DNA from: Planctomycetes bacterium B3_Pla
GTDB lineage: Bacteria > Planctomycetota > Phycisphaerae > Sedimentisphaerales > Anaerobacaceae
DNA length: 64,000 nt
Assembly (NCBI GenBank): GCA_005223045.1
Contig: NJBM01000001.1
Span: forward strand, 62,001-126,000
Reading direction: 5' to 3'
Below the pieces are notes generated by a model that saw only the letters and a list, made by a program, of their open reading frames with translations, did not search any database and was not told where the DNA came from. The stretch's first letter is position 1. Each line of letters opens with the position of its first letter. Below, one piece after another: positions 44,926 to 54,071 of this stretch. The translations under genes and the position numbers were made by a program.

Positions 44926-44953
44926 TTGACGATAAGTAAATATGCAATATAAT
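44926..44953 (+). promoter_or_regulatory. Promoter of the second secretin gene
   Basis: TTGACG (44926-44931), 16 bases and TATAAT (44948-44953), about 92 bases before the ATG at 45046. Confidence 0.65.
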
Positions 44954-45045
44954 AACCTTATATCCCGTCTGTATCCAGGTCGGAAGTGCTTAGATGTAAG
45001 CATGCCACTTGCTGAACGTGGGATTACAATGACGGTCGTAGAACT

Positions 45046-46818
45046 ATGAGTAGCAACAGCCAAAAAGGCCGCGGTCGATGGCTAATCGGAGTTGTGGGTG
45101 TTGGAATTGTCCTGGTGTTTGGAGGGTGGGGGAGCATCCTTGCCCAGACGGACACCGAGCACGAGGCCGAGCAGACTCTCAGCGATCTGAAGATCAACAT
45201 GACCGCCGATCCGAACGTCTCCATACCCGAAATCTACAAGGCCCCACCGAAGATCGTCGAGCAAATAGTGGGCGGGAAATCGGAGTGGAAACTGTTCTAC
45301 TTTTGCAGGCACCATACCTCCGACGAGTTGAAAAAGATTGTCCACGAGCAGTTCGCGACAAAGCTTTTCGATAAGAAGGGCAAAGAGACGAAGTTGGTGG
45401 ACTACACGGTCAGCAGCAACCCCAGCACCAACCAGTTGATAGTAAGATGCCCGACTCAAGAAGACGCCAAGGCGGTGCAGGAACTTCTGGATGCCGTGGA
45501 TATCGCTCCGATTCAGATCAAGATAGACTGTCTGATTTCGGAGATCTACGCGGACATGACCTTTGACCGGGAAACTACGATAGCGGTTGAAAACTTATTC
45601 GGTGAGTCCGTCGCGATGAAACCCGGCGGGACAGCGTTCGGCGCCGACGTTAGGGAGTTGGTGCTGGATGACGACTATCTTCCGGCGTTCCCCGGCGCTT
45701 CGCTAAGAGAGGTAGCGCGATCCAGAATGGGCCTCAACATCGGCTTTTTGGAGCAGGCTAAAGTAGGCCATGCTTTCTCGATCCTGATTGACCTGCTTGA
45801 GTCAAGGGGCTACTTGAAGATTCTGATGAACCCAACGCTTACAGTGGTCAACGGCGCAACAGCCAAAGTCTTATCGTCTCAGAAGGTTCCGCTGGACATA
45901 ACGACTATGCGATCCACGCAGTCGGACTATCTGGAAACCAAAACCGAGTACGAAGATGTAATTGATTCGCTTGAAGTTACGGCCCACGTCTTCGCAGACG
46001 GCTCCATCGGCTTAGAAACGGACATAGTACTCGGCTCAAAAAATACACCCGAAGGTGTAAAGCAAATACCTATCATTACCAGAAAAGAAATAACGAGTAA
46101 GGGAAATCGCATCCGAAAGGGTGAAAGCCTCGTAATTGGCGGAATCAGGAAGAACGAGGAGTACGGCGTCGTTCGCGGTGTGCCGATACTAAAGGACATA
46201 CCGATTATTGGCTATCTGTTCTCCAGTGAAGATACCGAGCAGAGGGCGGTCGAGACGATATTCATATTGACTCCCACTATTTCCACCGACGGCGAGCCAA
46301 GAGAAAAAGTGATGGAACAAGTGCGAAGAAAGCACGAACCGGATTCCCCCTCAGGTCTGAGCGATATGATTACAGACCCCTTCGGATTGAAATTTCGTGA
46401 AGAATCACGCATGCGGGCAGTTCAGGAGGCCGAGCAAACCCGCCTGGAGGCCGAGGTGGAGAAGGCACAGGCCCGAATCGACGTTCGCGAGGCCAACGCA
46501 CGAGCCGAAAGGGCTGAAGCAGAGCTAAACAGGGTGGAAAGCAAATCGGAGCAAATCAAGGCCGACGCGCAAAAGAACGCCGACGAAGCTCAGGCAAAGG
46601 CCGAAGCCGCCGAGAAAACCAAAGCTGCGGCAGACAAAGCTGTAGCCGATGCCAGGAAGGCCCGGGAGGAAGCCGACAAGGCCAGAGTTGAGGCCGAGGC
46701 AAAGCTCAAAGAGGCGGAAAAAGCAACAGAAGAGAATACGCAGGAAGACTTAGGCGAATCCGCAGCCGGTGCAAAAAAACCGGCACCCGAAAAAGAAAAG
46801 GCCGAAAGCAGCACTTAA
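45046..46818 (+). CDS. Secretin-family protein with C-terminal coiled coil
   Basis: 590 residues. An N-terminal hydrophobic signal segment (WLIGVVGVGIVLVFGGWGSI) precedes a secretin-N-like segment (TVSSNPSTNQLIVRCPTQED, about 130-150) and a secretin core (LKILMNPTLTVVNGATAKVL, SLVIGGIRKNEE, VPILKDIPIIGYLFSS, about 260-410). From about 440 to 590 the chain is a long Ala/Glu/Lys-rich heptad coil, unusual for a secretin. By family it would sit in the outer membrane with type II/IV machinery. The coil could contact peptidoglycan or partners (inference). Its small neighbour starts about 130 bases after it. Confidence 0.85.
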   Translation: MSSNSQKGRGRWLIGVVGVGIVLVFGGWGSILAQTDTEHEAEQTLSDLKINMTADPNVSIPEIYKAPPKIVEQIVGGKSEWKLFYFCRHHTSDELKKIVHEQFATKLFDKKGKETKLVDYTVSSNPSTNQLIVRCPTQEDAKAVQELLDAVDIAPIQIKIDCLISEIYADMTFDRETTIAVENLFGESVAMKPGGTAFGADVRELVLDDDYLPAFPGASLREVARSRMGLNIGFLEQAKVGHAFSILIDLLESRGYLKILMNPTLTVVNGATAKVLSSQKVPLDITTMRSTQSDYLETKTEYEDVIDSLEVTAHVFADGSIGLETDIVLGSKNTPEGVKQIPIITRKEITSKGNRIRKGESLVIGGIRKNEEYGVVRGVPILKDIPIIGYLFSSEDTEQRAVETIFILTPTISTDGEPREKVMEQVRRKHEPDSPSGLSDMITDPFGLKFREESRMRAVQEAEQTRLEAEVEKAQARIDVREANARAERAEAELNRVESKSEQIKADAQKNADEAQAKAEAAEKTKAAADKAVADARKAREEADKARVEAEAKLKEAEKATEENTQEDLGESAAGAKKPAPEKEKAESST

Positions 46819-46949
46819 CAAGACTCAAAGAAACAAGCAGAACAAAATGATACCTCTGGTCAAATCATGCTGTTGCTGTTGTTTGACGATCAGTGGTATC
46901 TCATCCCCCAGGCAATCACAAAACTCGATTCTCAGTTAAGGGACAATCT

Positions 46950-47372
46950 ATGGACAATTTCGACAGCAGCAATTTTGGAGGACAAGACCTCAACGAGCCA
47001 ATCCCGCTCGACAAGCCGATTTCTTTGGACGATATCGGCAGCGAAACGGGCGTTTCACATGCTCCCCTGGATTTGGGCGGCAGCGCCGTTCAAACACCGC
47101 CGGCTGCGGCGCCCAAACCGGCCACAAAACCGACCGCGTCGGTTCTAAGAACTGACAAGCCGACGGAGAAGATAGCCTCGGCCGACCGAATCGTGAGCAT
47201 GAAAGCGTTTTTCACAAAACTTCACGCCGGCGCTATCACTTTTCTTGAAGAACAGATCGCCCGTTGGCTGAAAGAGAATCCGGATATCGTAATAAAACGA
47301 ACGAATGTCGTCACTGGCGACGTGGTGGGCAAGAAAATCGAGCCCAATATCATAATCACGATCTGGTACTGA
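46950..47372 (+). CDS. Small protein following the secretin, unknown function
   Basis: 140 residues. The start at ATG 46950 has AAGGGA six bases upstream; the longer open frame from 46893 lacks one. The first ~85 residues are a disordered Pro/Ala/Asp-rich segment (PLDLGGSAVQTPPAAAPKPA). The last ~55 are compact: IVSMKAFFTKLHAGAITFLE, WLKENPDIVIKRTNVVTGDV and an ending IIITIWY. I recognise no family, though the C-terminal half looks like a conserved planctomycete domain. It is probably co-transcribed with the secretin. Confidence 0.6.
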   Translation: MDNFDSSNFGGQDLNEPIPLDKPISLDDIGSETGVSHAPLDLGGSAVQTPPAAAPKPATKPTASVLRTDKPTEKIASADRIVSMKAFFTKLHAGAITFLEEQIARWLKENPDIVIKRTNVVTGDVVGKKIEPNIIITIWY

Positions 47373-47552
47373 GAGACGACCCGAAGGTATCACTGCTTCG
47401 GCCGGTGGTGGAAAGGTATTTGGCAATCAGGCGGGGGGCAAGGCGGTGTTTTCGCCTTACGACAGGACTGGAGGCTCGAAACAACGGCCGCCTGGCCCGT
47501 CAGGCTGGGTAAATCCGCCCATATTCGGCGAAAAAATTATCAACATAAGTTC

Positions 47553-47581
47553 TTGACACATCGTGTGATTTGCATTATTTT
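47553..47581 (+). promoter_or_regulatory. Promoter of the rpsB operon
   Basis: TTGACA (47553-47558), 17 bases and TATTTT (47576-47581), about 65 bases before the GTG of rpsB. Confidence 0.55.
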
Positions 47582-47646
47582 CCTTAGTTTGTCTATTTGT
47601 GTAGAGTGTGTAAGCTCAAGTTTCGTAAATAGTTTGGAGATATTTT

Positions 47647-48528
47647 GTGGCTAAAGAGCTGGCAAAGAAACTGATCAACGCAGGGGTGCATTTTGGACAC
47701 GGCGTGAGCCGGTGGAATCCAAAAATGGCCCCTTTCATTTTCGCAAAGCGGGGCAATATCCACATTATTGACGTCAAGAGCACCTTAAAAGGGTTGTTGA
47801 TAGCCAAGAAGCTGCTCGTGGACGTGGTCTCTTCCGGCAAGGACGTCGTTTTTGTGGGAACAAAACGACAGGCCCAAAAAGCGGTTGAGGCAGTGGCCGG
47901 CAAGTGTGGAATGCACTACGTTTCTCAGCGATGGCTTGGCGGAATGCTCACAAATTTCAGGACGGTGCGGTCCCGATTGCAGAGATTGGAGCAATTGGAG
48001 GCTATGGTTGAAGACGGAACGCTTGACAGCGAGAGCAAAAAGCAGGCGTCAAGGCTCAAACGTGAGATGCGAAAGATCAAGTCGAACCTCCAGGGCGTCA
48101 GGGATATGTCCCGCTTGCCGGGGGCTGTCATCGTAGTGGACGCCAAGAAAGAGTACCTGGCTCTGCGGGAAGCCGTAAAGCTGGATATTGCAACCGTAGG
48201 TCTTCTCGATACCGATTCGGACCCCGATACGGTGGACGTGGCTATCCCGGCCAACGATGATTCCATCAGGGCAATCGACCTGATACTCGGCGAGTTAGCT
48301 GATGCCGTGGCAATCGGCAAGACGATGACTACCGCTCGCCAGGAACCGGCCCAGCGGCCCAGGCGCGTTCGTTCAAGGAGACCGGCAATGGCCCGCGCCG
48401 GCCGAGAGAAACCCCAGGCCGTGGTGGCGGTTGAGCAAAGCGCCGCACCGGCGCCAGAGCCAGAACCAGCGCCGGCAACAGAAGCGGTCTCACCGGACAG
48501 TCAAACCGAGCAACAACAGGCCGAATAG
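47647..48528 (+). CDS. rpsB: 30S ribosomal protein S2 (uS2)
   Basis: 293 residues, GTG start after GGAG. Core: LINAGVHFGHGVSRWNPKMA, FVGTKRQAQKAVEAVA, QRWLGGMLTNFRTVRSR, LPGAVIVVDAKKEYLALREA and NDDSIRAIDLIL. The last ~60 residues are a basic then Pro/Glu/Ala-rich extension beyond the usual S2 end. It heads the rpsB-tsf-pyrH-frr cluster, the standard bacterial order. Confidence 0.97.
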   Translation: MAKELAKKLINAGVHFGHGVSRWNPKMAPFIFAKRGNIHIIDVKSTLKGLLIAKKLLVDVVSSGKDVVFVGTKRQAQKAVEAVAGKCGMHYVSQRWLGGMLTNFRTVRSRLQRLEQLEAMVEDGTLDSESKKQASRLKREMRKIKSNLQGVRDMSRLPGAVIVVDAKKEYLALREAVKLDIATVGLLDTDSDPDTVDVAIPANDDSIRAIDLILGELADAVAIGKTMTTARQEPAQRPRRVRSRRPAMARAGREKPQAVVAVEQSAAPAPEPEPAPATEAVSPDSQTEQQQAE

Positions 48529-48634
48529 AAAGGCAACGGCGGATAATCCTCGGTACTTAGCCGGCGGCTTTTACCGTCTGTTTGCATAGCAGGAATAACA
48601 ATTCACAAACTACGAGAGAACAGGAGTTTTTAGC

Positions 48635-49501
48635 ATGGTGGAAATTTCAGCAGCGATGGTTATGGAGCTGCGGAAGATCAGCGGTCAGGGAATGATGGAC
48701 TGTAAGAAGGCGCTTCAGGAGACCGACGGAGATGTTCAGCAGGCTATGGCCCTGCTGAGAAAGAAAGGCCTTGCCACTTTGGCAAAACGTGCCGGACGAG
48801 ATACATCCGAAGGCCTGGTCGTGTACAAGAGCACTGACAACGGCAAAACGGCGGTTATGGCAACGCTTTGCTGCGAAACCGATTTTGTAGCCAAGAGTGA
48901 TGATTTCGTGGCGACCGCACAAGCCCTAGTTGACTTCGCCCTGGCGTGCCCTGCCGACGAAGGCGTTGAGAACGTCCTTGAGACTACCGTTGACGGCAAG
49001 AAATTTAGCGATCTCCTGACCGAAACAGTCAGTAAGACCGGCGAAAAAACAGAGGTGGGAGACTGCGCAAAATACAAGCTCGATGGCCCGGGGCTTATCA
49101 GCACGTATGTGCATTTCAACGACAAAGTCGGCACAATGATCCAAATCGAAACCAACGATGACGCTACAGCCTCTGCCAAGGCGATAAAGCAGACAGCCTC
49201 CGATATTGCAATGCACGTGACGGCCACCAAACCCTTGGCGCTGGACAAGGACCAGATCGACCCCGAGACGGTTGAGCAGGAAAAGGCCATCTTCGCCGAG
49301 CAAGCCAAGGGCAAGCCCGAGAACATTATAGAGAAGATTGTCGAAGGCAAGATGAACAAATACTACGCTGAGAATTGCCTTCTTCAACAGGCGTTCGTCA
49401 AAGATGACAGCAAGTCCGTCGAGCAGGTTCTTGCCAACGCGGCAAAAGAAGCCGGAGGACAGGCAAAGATAAGGAGATTTGTCCGATTTGAAGTCGGATA
49501 A
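48635..49501 (+). CDS. tsf: Elongation factor Ts
   Basis: 288 residues. Nucleotide exchange factor for EF-Tu. The N-terminal UBA-like domain VMELRKISGQGMMDCKKALQ and the core CCETDFVAKSDDF are unambiguous; the dimer and C-terminal domains include QTASDIAMHVTATKPLAL. ATG with AGGAG nearby, 106 bases after rpsB. Confidence 0.97.
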   Translation: MVEISAAMVMELRKISGQGMMDCKKALQETDGDVQQAMALLRKKGLATLAKRAGRDTSEGLVVYKSTDNGKTAVMATLCCETDFVAKSDDFVATAQALVDFALACPADEGVENVLETTVDGKKFSDLLTETVSKTGEKTEVGDCAKYKLDGPGLISTYVHFNDKVGTMIQIETNDDATASAKAIKQTASDIAMHVTATKPLALDKDQIDPETVEQEKAIFAEQAKGKPENIIEKIVEGKMNKYYAENCLLQQAFVKDDSKSVEQVLANAAKEAGGQAKIRRFVRFEVG

Positions 49502-49514
49502 CTTCGTCGCGTGT

Positions 49515-49552
49515 ATTGCGTATTGCGCAGCACGCACGACACAATACGCAAT
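49515..49552. repeat. Palindrome between tsf and pyrH
   Basis: ATTGCGTATTG (49515-49525) and CAATACGCAAT (49542-49552) form a perfect 11-bp stem around 16 bases. The CGTATTG word is the same as the heptamer array inside truA (58245). Confidence 0.8.
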
Positions 49553-49566
49553 GCGAGATACGAATC

Positions 49567-50289
49567 GTGGCAGAGAGCAAATATCATCGCGTGCTGTTGA
49601 AACTCTCGGGCGAGAGTTTTTGCAAGCCGGATCAGTTTGGGATTGACGGCCCGGCGCTCGAGTCGATTGCTCGGAGAATAGCGGAGATTTGCAAGCTCGG
49701 ACCTCAAGTTGCTATCGTGGTTGGCGGGGGAAATTTCCTGCGGGGTGAGAGCTTCTCGCAGTCCAGCCACATACCCCGGAACACGGCCGATTATATGGGG
49801 ATGCTGGCCACCATTATCAATGCCTGTGCGGTGCAGGAGACGCTTGAGAAGGTCGGCCAGCCAACAAGGGTCCTGAGTGCGATAGAAGTGCCGGCGATGT
49901 GCGAGCAGTTTATTCGCAGAAGGGCTCTTCGGCATTTCGAGCAGGGAAGGGTCGTGATATTAGCGGGCGGAACGGGAAATCCTTTCTTCACGACCGACAC
50001 TTGTGCGGCGTTGAGGGCCGCGGAACTCGATGCGGACTTGCTCATCAAGGCTACAAAGGTTCGTGGCGTCTATAGCGACGACCCCAAGATAAATCCGGAT
50101 GCACACCTTTTTGAGGAATTGTCCTACGACCAGGTGCTGGCAAAGAACCTTAGAATAATGGACCATTCGGCAGTAAGTCTCTGCCGGGACAACAATATTC
50201 CGATAATTGTCCTGAATATTTTCGAGAAGGGGAACATAGCCAAGGCTCTTTGCGGCGAGTCCGTCGGCACCAAGATAGTAACGAATTGA
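49567..50289 (+). CDS. pyrH: Uridylate kinase
   Basis: About 240 residues from GTG 49567 (VAESKYHRVLLKLSGESF). Phosphorylates UMP to UDP. Amino-acid-kinase fold motifs: LLKLSGESF, VVGGGNFLRG, GGTGNPFFTTDT, KATKVRGVYSDDPK. The start is set by homology because the upstream sequence is a palindromic repeat, not a leader, and no clear ribosome-binding site is visible. It follows tsf by 65 bases and precedes frr by nine. Confidence 0.95.
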   Translation: MAESKYHRVLLKLSGESFCKPDQFGIDGPALESIARRIAEICKLGPQVAIVVGGGNFLRGESFSQSSHIPRNTADYMGMLATIINACAVQETLEKVGQPTRVLSAIEVPAMCEQFIRRRALRHFEQGRVVILAGGTGNPFFTTDTCAALRAAELDADLLIKATKVRGVYSDDPKINPDAHLFEELSYDQVLAKNLRIMDHSAVSLCRDNNIPIIVLNIFEKGNIAKALCGESVGTKIVTN

Positions 50290-50298
50290 GGTTCAGAA

Positions 50299-50859
50299 AT
50301 GCCTACTCAAGAGATTGTTTCAGACACCGAATCCAAAATGAAAAAAGCAATCGAAGTGCTGCACGACGATTTGAAAGCCGTCCGAAGCGGCAGAGCTTCG
50401 ACCGGGCTGATTGAAAACATAAAGGCCGATTTCTACGGGTCGCCAACACCGCTAAAACAAATGGCAACACTGGCGACGCCCCAGATGGATATGATTGTGA
50501 TCAAACCGTTCGATCCCGGTTCGATTAAAGAAATCGAAAAAGCGATCAAAGCCAGCGACCTGAGCATCGCGCCGATTGTGGACGGCAAAATAATCAGACT
50601 CAACGTCCCGGCGCTTAGCGAGGAAAGAAGAAGGCAGCTCGTTCAGCAGGCCAAACAGACCGGCGAACAAACAAAAGTCAGCACCCGTAACATACGAAGA
50701 GACGCAAACAAGCAACTCGAAAAGCAGCAAAAGGACAAACTTATCACGGAAGATGACCTTGAGAAAGGCAAGAAGCAAGTCGACGACCTCACCAAACAAT
50801 ACACCGACAAAGTCGACGAGATGATCAAGGCCAAATCAGACGAGATAATGATCGACTGA
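50299..50859 (+). CDS. frr: Ribosome recycling factor
   Basis: 186 residues. Splits post-termination ribosomes with EF-G. Signatures: KMKKAIEVLHDDLKAVRSGR, IENIKADFYGSPTPLKQMAT, VPALSEERRRQLVQQAKQTG, and RNIRRDANKQLEK. Full length. It completes the rpsB-tsf-pyrH-frr order with a nine-base gap after pyrH. Confidence 0.97.
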   Translation: MPTQEIVSDTESKMKKAIEVLHDDLKAVRSGRASTGLIENIKADFYGSPTPLKQMATLATPQMDMIVIKPFDPGSIKEIEKAIKASDLSIAPIVDGKIIRLNVPALSEERRRQLVQQAKQTGEQTKVSTRNIRRDANKQLEKQQKDKLITEDDLEKGKKQVDDLTKQYTDKVDEMIKAKSDEIMID

Positions 50860-50968
50860 TTTGAAAAGGAAACGCACGGATCATAAGTTCATGAGGCATA
50901 AGTTGTGTGCGCCGTGCCCCTGTGCACTTGTGTGACAATCTGCTTAATTTATCGCGGGGGTCAAAGCG

Positions 50969-53900
50969 ATGCGAGTTGAAAGAACCTCGAAAGCCACGCC
51001 ACGGAAAAAGACCGTAACAAGGATGCTCAAGCTGGTGCTGGCACTCATAGTAGTGTTGATCGTCGTAGCGATCCTGCTTGTGCCTGTATTCATCTCATCC
51101 AAAAAAGGCAATAGTCTGATAAAGGGCAAAATCAACAGCTCGATAGACGGCAGAATAGAATTCGCCGGTCTTTGGATGGGTTGGTTCAAAGGTATTAAGA
51201 TTGCGAATTTGAGCTTTAACGACAATGCCGGCCAAATCTCCGTTCAAGTCAAGGAAATCGCCACAAAACCACACTACGGCTCACTTTTGACCGGCAATTT
51301 ATCCCTCGGCCAAACCCTAATTGACAAGCCGAACGTAGAGATCAATCTTAAAGACTTAAAGGCACAAAAGTCCGGGAGCCCCGACCCAAAGCCCTCGGCC
51401 GGCAAAGCAATACAACCGATAGTATTGCCGGTAAAAAGAATTGAGCTTGTTCTCAATGACGGCAATGTTAAAGTCACCGATCCGAAAGCCGGGACGGTCG
51501 AGCTTTTGCGGATAAACTCGAAACTTAACCTGCAACCGCCGGGACAGCAGACAGATTTCGATCTGAATATGGCCGTGGCCAGGGCCGGCAACGCCGCGGA
51601 GATAAAAGTAGCCGGCCGGGTGACCACCAAACAACAAACCGGCTGGAGCCTGAAAGGGACCAGCGGAGATCTGACCGTTGAAGTCAACGACCTGGACCTT
51701 GAATCATTGGCCCCGATCTTTGCGCTGGCGGGCGTCGAGGTGCAGGCCAAGGGCCTTGTCACAAGTGATGTAAAAAGCCAAATCAAGGACGGTAGGCTTG
51801 AAGATTTAACCGCGGAGATCAAAGCAAGCAATCTTGACGTGACAGCGGCCCAACTGAAGGGCGACAAATTGCAAACCGCCAATCTGGATGTCAGCGTGAA
51901 GTTGAGCCAGGCCAAAGAGACAATAAGCATTGACGACCTGCGGATCAAAACCGACTGGGCCTCCGTCACCGCCAGCGGAGTCGTTCCTACTACGTTCGAG
52001 TCAACGGGTGATTTCCTGGGGGCCGATTCGAATTACAATTTGAAGGCCGATTTCCACTGCGACATAGCAACCGTCTCGGCACAGATGCCCAAAACCCTGG
52101 GACTCAAAGAAGGCATGCAAATAACATCGGGCCGACTGAACGGCAAAGTTGAGACTTCTTCCACAGCCGGCAAGAGGCTGATCCGAGCTAATGCGACCCT
52201 TGCCGGATTAGAAGGCACGGTCGATCAGAAAAAAGCTGCTCTATCGGAGCCGATTGTCGCCCGGGCGGAAATATCATCGGACAAAGCCGGGATAAACATT
52301 GATAGATTAGACGTCTCGGCTCCCTTTGCCAAAATCAATTGCACGGGCCGAACCGAATCGCTCAAATACAATGCCGAGGCCAACCTGGCAAAACTCCAGT
52401 CGGAGTTGGGGCAGTTCATAAACATCGGGCAATACCAGATGTCCGGCGAGGTTCTGGAAAGCGGTCTGATCTCCATCGAAGAAGATAAGATTGCTGCTTC
52501 CGGTTCGGCGACGGTCAGGAATCTTCGCTTCAGCTCGAAGGAGGGAACGAGTGCTTCCGAGCCGATGGCTGAGATAGATTTCGTTGTTGATATGGACAGA
52601 AAGAGCAGTGTTGTCACTGTTGACTCGATAACGGCCAATGCGAGTTTCGGTCAGGTCAGCATAGAGGACGGCGTTGTGCCCCTGAACAACAAGTCGGCAA
52701 AACCTTTGCGTGCCACTATATTCGCAAGTAATGTTGATCTTGAAAAACTCCTGCCGTTCGGGGTCCTGTTCGCATCTTTGCCGAAGGAAATGCAGTTGGC
52801 CGGCATCGCCGAATCCACACTCTCTGTCGGCTCCAACAAGGACGTTTACAAAATCGCAACCGACTCGACAAGAATCAAGGGCCTGAAACTTGTCTACCCC
52901 GGGCAGGAAAAGCCTTTTGAGCAGAACGAAGTCACGCTGGCTTTCGAAGCCGAGGTCGATCCCAATCAAAAGGCGATTAACGTCAAGAAGCTACAGTTGG
53001 ACAGCCCGCAGATAAAGATTCGTAAGGGCGAGTTCAGCCAACTAAGCAAAGACGGCACGACTAAATTGGCCGGGCAGGCCGAGTGCGAGTACGACTGGTC
53101 GGCTGTCAGCGCTTTGGCCGCGCCGTATTTGCCGGAGGGCCTGACGCTGCAGGGCAAAAGAACGGACGCGATCAACTTCACCAGCGAATACCCGACAGCC
53201 CAGGCGGACAAACTTCTGCCCAATCTCAACGCAGAAGGCAAAGTTGGTTTTGAGCAGGCCGGTTATATGGGGCTGGATTTCGGCCCTACCGACGTTGAGA
53301 TTCAAGTTCAAAGCGGCGTGCTGAAAGTCTCGCCGTTCACGACGACCGTCAACGAAGGCCGGTTCAGTTTCGCCGGGCAGGCAGACTTCAAGGAGAAGCC
53401 GCCGCTATTTAGAATCGCCAAACCGATGCAGATGATAAAGGACATTAAAGTCAACGACGAGATTACGAACAAACTTCTGAAATACGTCAACCCGCTTTTC
53501 GCTGATGCCGTTAATGTCAGCGGCTATGCGAATTTCAACTGCGAACAACTGGCAATACCACTCAAAGCAGAATCCAGGAACGACGCCGTGGTCATCGGCA
53601 CGATTTCCATGAACCGGCTGCGGATGCAGGGCTCGAACTTGGTGGGACAGATCTTCACCACGAGCAGAGGTGATCCCCGAGGGACCGACATGACGATTCA
53701 TCCGACGAGATTTGTTTTACAGAAAGGTTTTCTTCGATACGACAATATGCAGATGGACGTCGGCGACAATCCGGTCAACTTCAAAGGCGTTATCGGCCTG
53801 GACAAGAGCCTCGACATGACGGTGACTTTGCCCTATACTTCCAGGGGCAGAACGGCAAGGGTCGGCAGGGAAACTTCCGGCAGAAGAATCACACTGCCGC

Positions 53901-54013
53901 TCAAGGGTACCGTTGACAAGCCGGAACTCGATATGGGTAAGCTGCTCGAAGAGCAGTTGAAGGGACAATTAGAAGAACAGTTGCGAAAGGGGCTGGAAGA
54001 TTTATTTAAGTAA
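50969..54013 (+). CDS. AsmA/TamB-like large membrane-anchored protein
   Basis: 1014 residues. One N-terminal transmembrane segment (LKLVLALIVVLIVVAILLVP) follows a basic stretch. The long body is rich in short beta strands and Asn/Asp/Lys turns with a repeating LxIxxLxVxAPxA pattern, ending with DMTVTLPYTSRGRTARVGRE and GTVDKPELDMGKLLEEQLKG, which recalls the AsmA C-terminal region. Family members bridge inner and outer membranes and carry lipids. That role here is inferred from the pattern. It precedes a YihY-like gene by 58 bases. Confidence 0.75.
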   Translation: MRVERTSKATPRKKTVTRMLKLVLALIVVLIVVAILLVPVFISSKKGNSLIKGKINSSIDGRIEFAGLWMGWFKGIKIANLSFNDNAGQISVQVKEIATKPHYGSLLTGNLSLGQTLIDKPNVEINLKDLKAQKSGSPDPKPSAGKAIQPIVLPVKRIELVLNDGNVKVTDPKAGTVELLRINSKLNLQPPGQQTDFDLNMAVARAGNAAEIKVAGRVTTKQQTGWSLKGTSGDLTVEVNDLDLESLAPIFALAGVEVQAKGLVTSDVKSQIKDGRLEDLTAEIKASNLDVTAAQLKGDKLQTANLDVSVKLSQAKETISIDDLRIKTDWASVTASGVVPTTFESTGDFLGADSNYNLKADFHCDIATVSAQMPKTLGLKEGMQITSGRLNGKVETSSTAGKRLIRANATLAGLEGTVDQKKAALSEPIVARAEISSDKAGINIDRLDVSAPFAKINCTGRTESLKYNAEANLAKLQSELGQFINIGQYQMSGEVLESGLISIEEDKIAASGSATVRNLRFSSKEGTSASEPMAEIDFVVDMDRKSSVVTVDSITANASFGQVSIEDGVVPLNNKSAKPLRATIFASNVDLEKLLPFGVLFASLPKEMQLAGIAESTLSVGSNKDVYKIATDSTRIKGLKLVYPGQEKPFEQNEVTLAFEAEVDPNQKAINVKKLQLDSPQIKIRKGEFSQLSKDGTTKLAGQAECEYDWSAVSALAAPYLPEGLTLQGKRTDAINFTSEYPTAQADKLLPNLNAEGKVGFEQAGYMGLDFGPTDVEIQVQSGVLKVSPFTTTVNEGRFSFAGQADFKEKPPLFRIAKPMQMIKDIKVNDEITNKLLKYVNPLFADAVNVSGYANFNCEQLAIPLKAESRNDAVVIGTISMNRLRMQGSNLVGQIFTTSRGDPRGTDMTIHPTRFVLQKGFLRYDNMQMDVGDNPVNFKGVIGLDKSLDMTVTLPYTSRGRTARVGRETSGRRITLPLKGTVDKPELDMGKLLEEQLKGQLEEQLRKGLEDLFK

Positions 54014-54071
54014 CCCACTCAGGCCCCTCCCGTTTTCGCCAAATGCGCCCTTAGATTGAAAGGGGATAGAG

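Noticed and set aside
47264..47512. 82-codon plus-strand frame after the small secretin partner
   Set aside because: Mostly the out-of-frame reading of the preceding gene and Arg-rich intergenic DNA.
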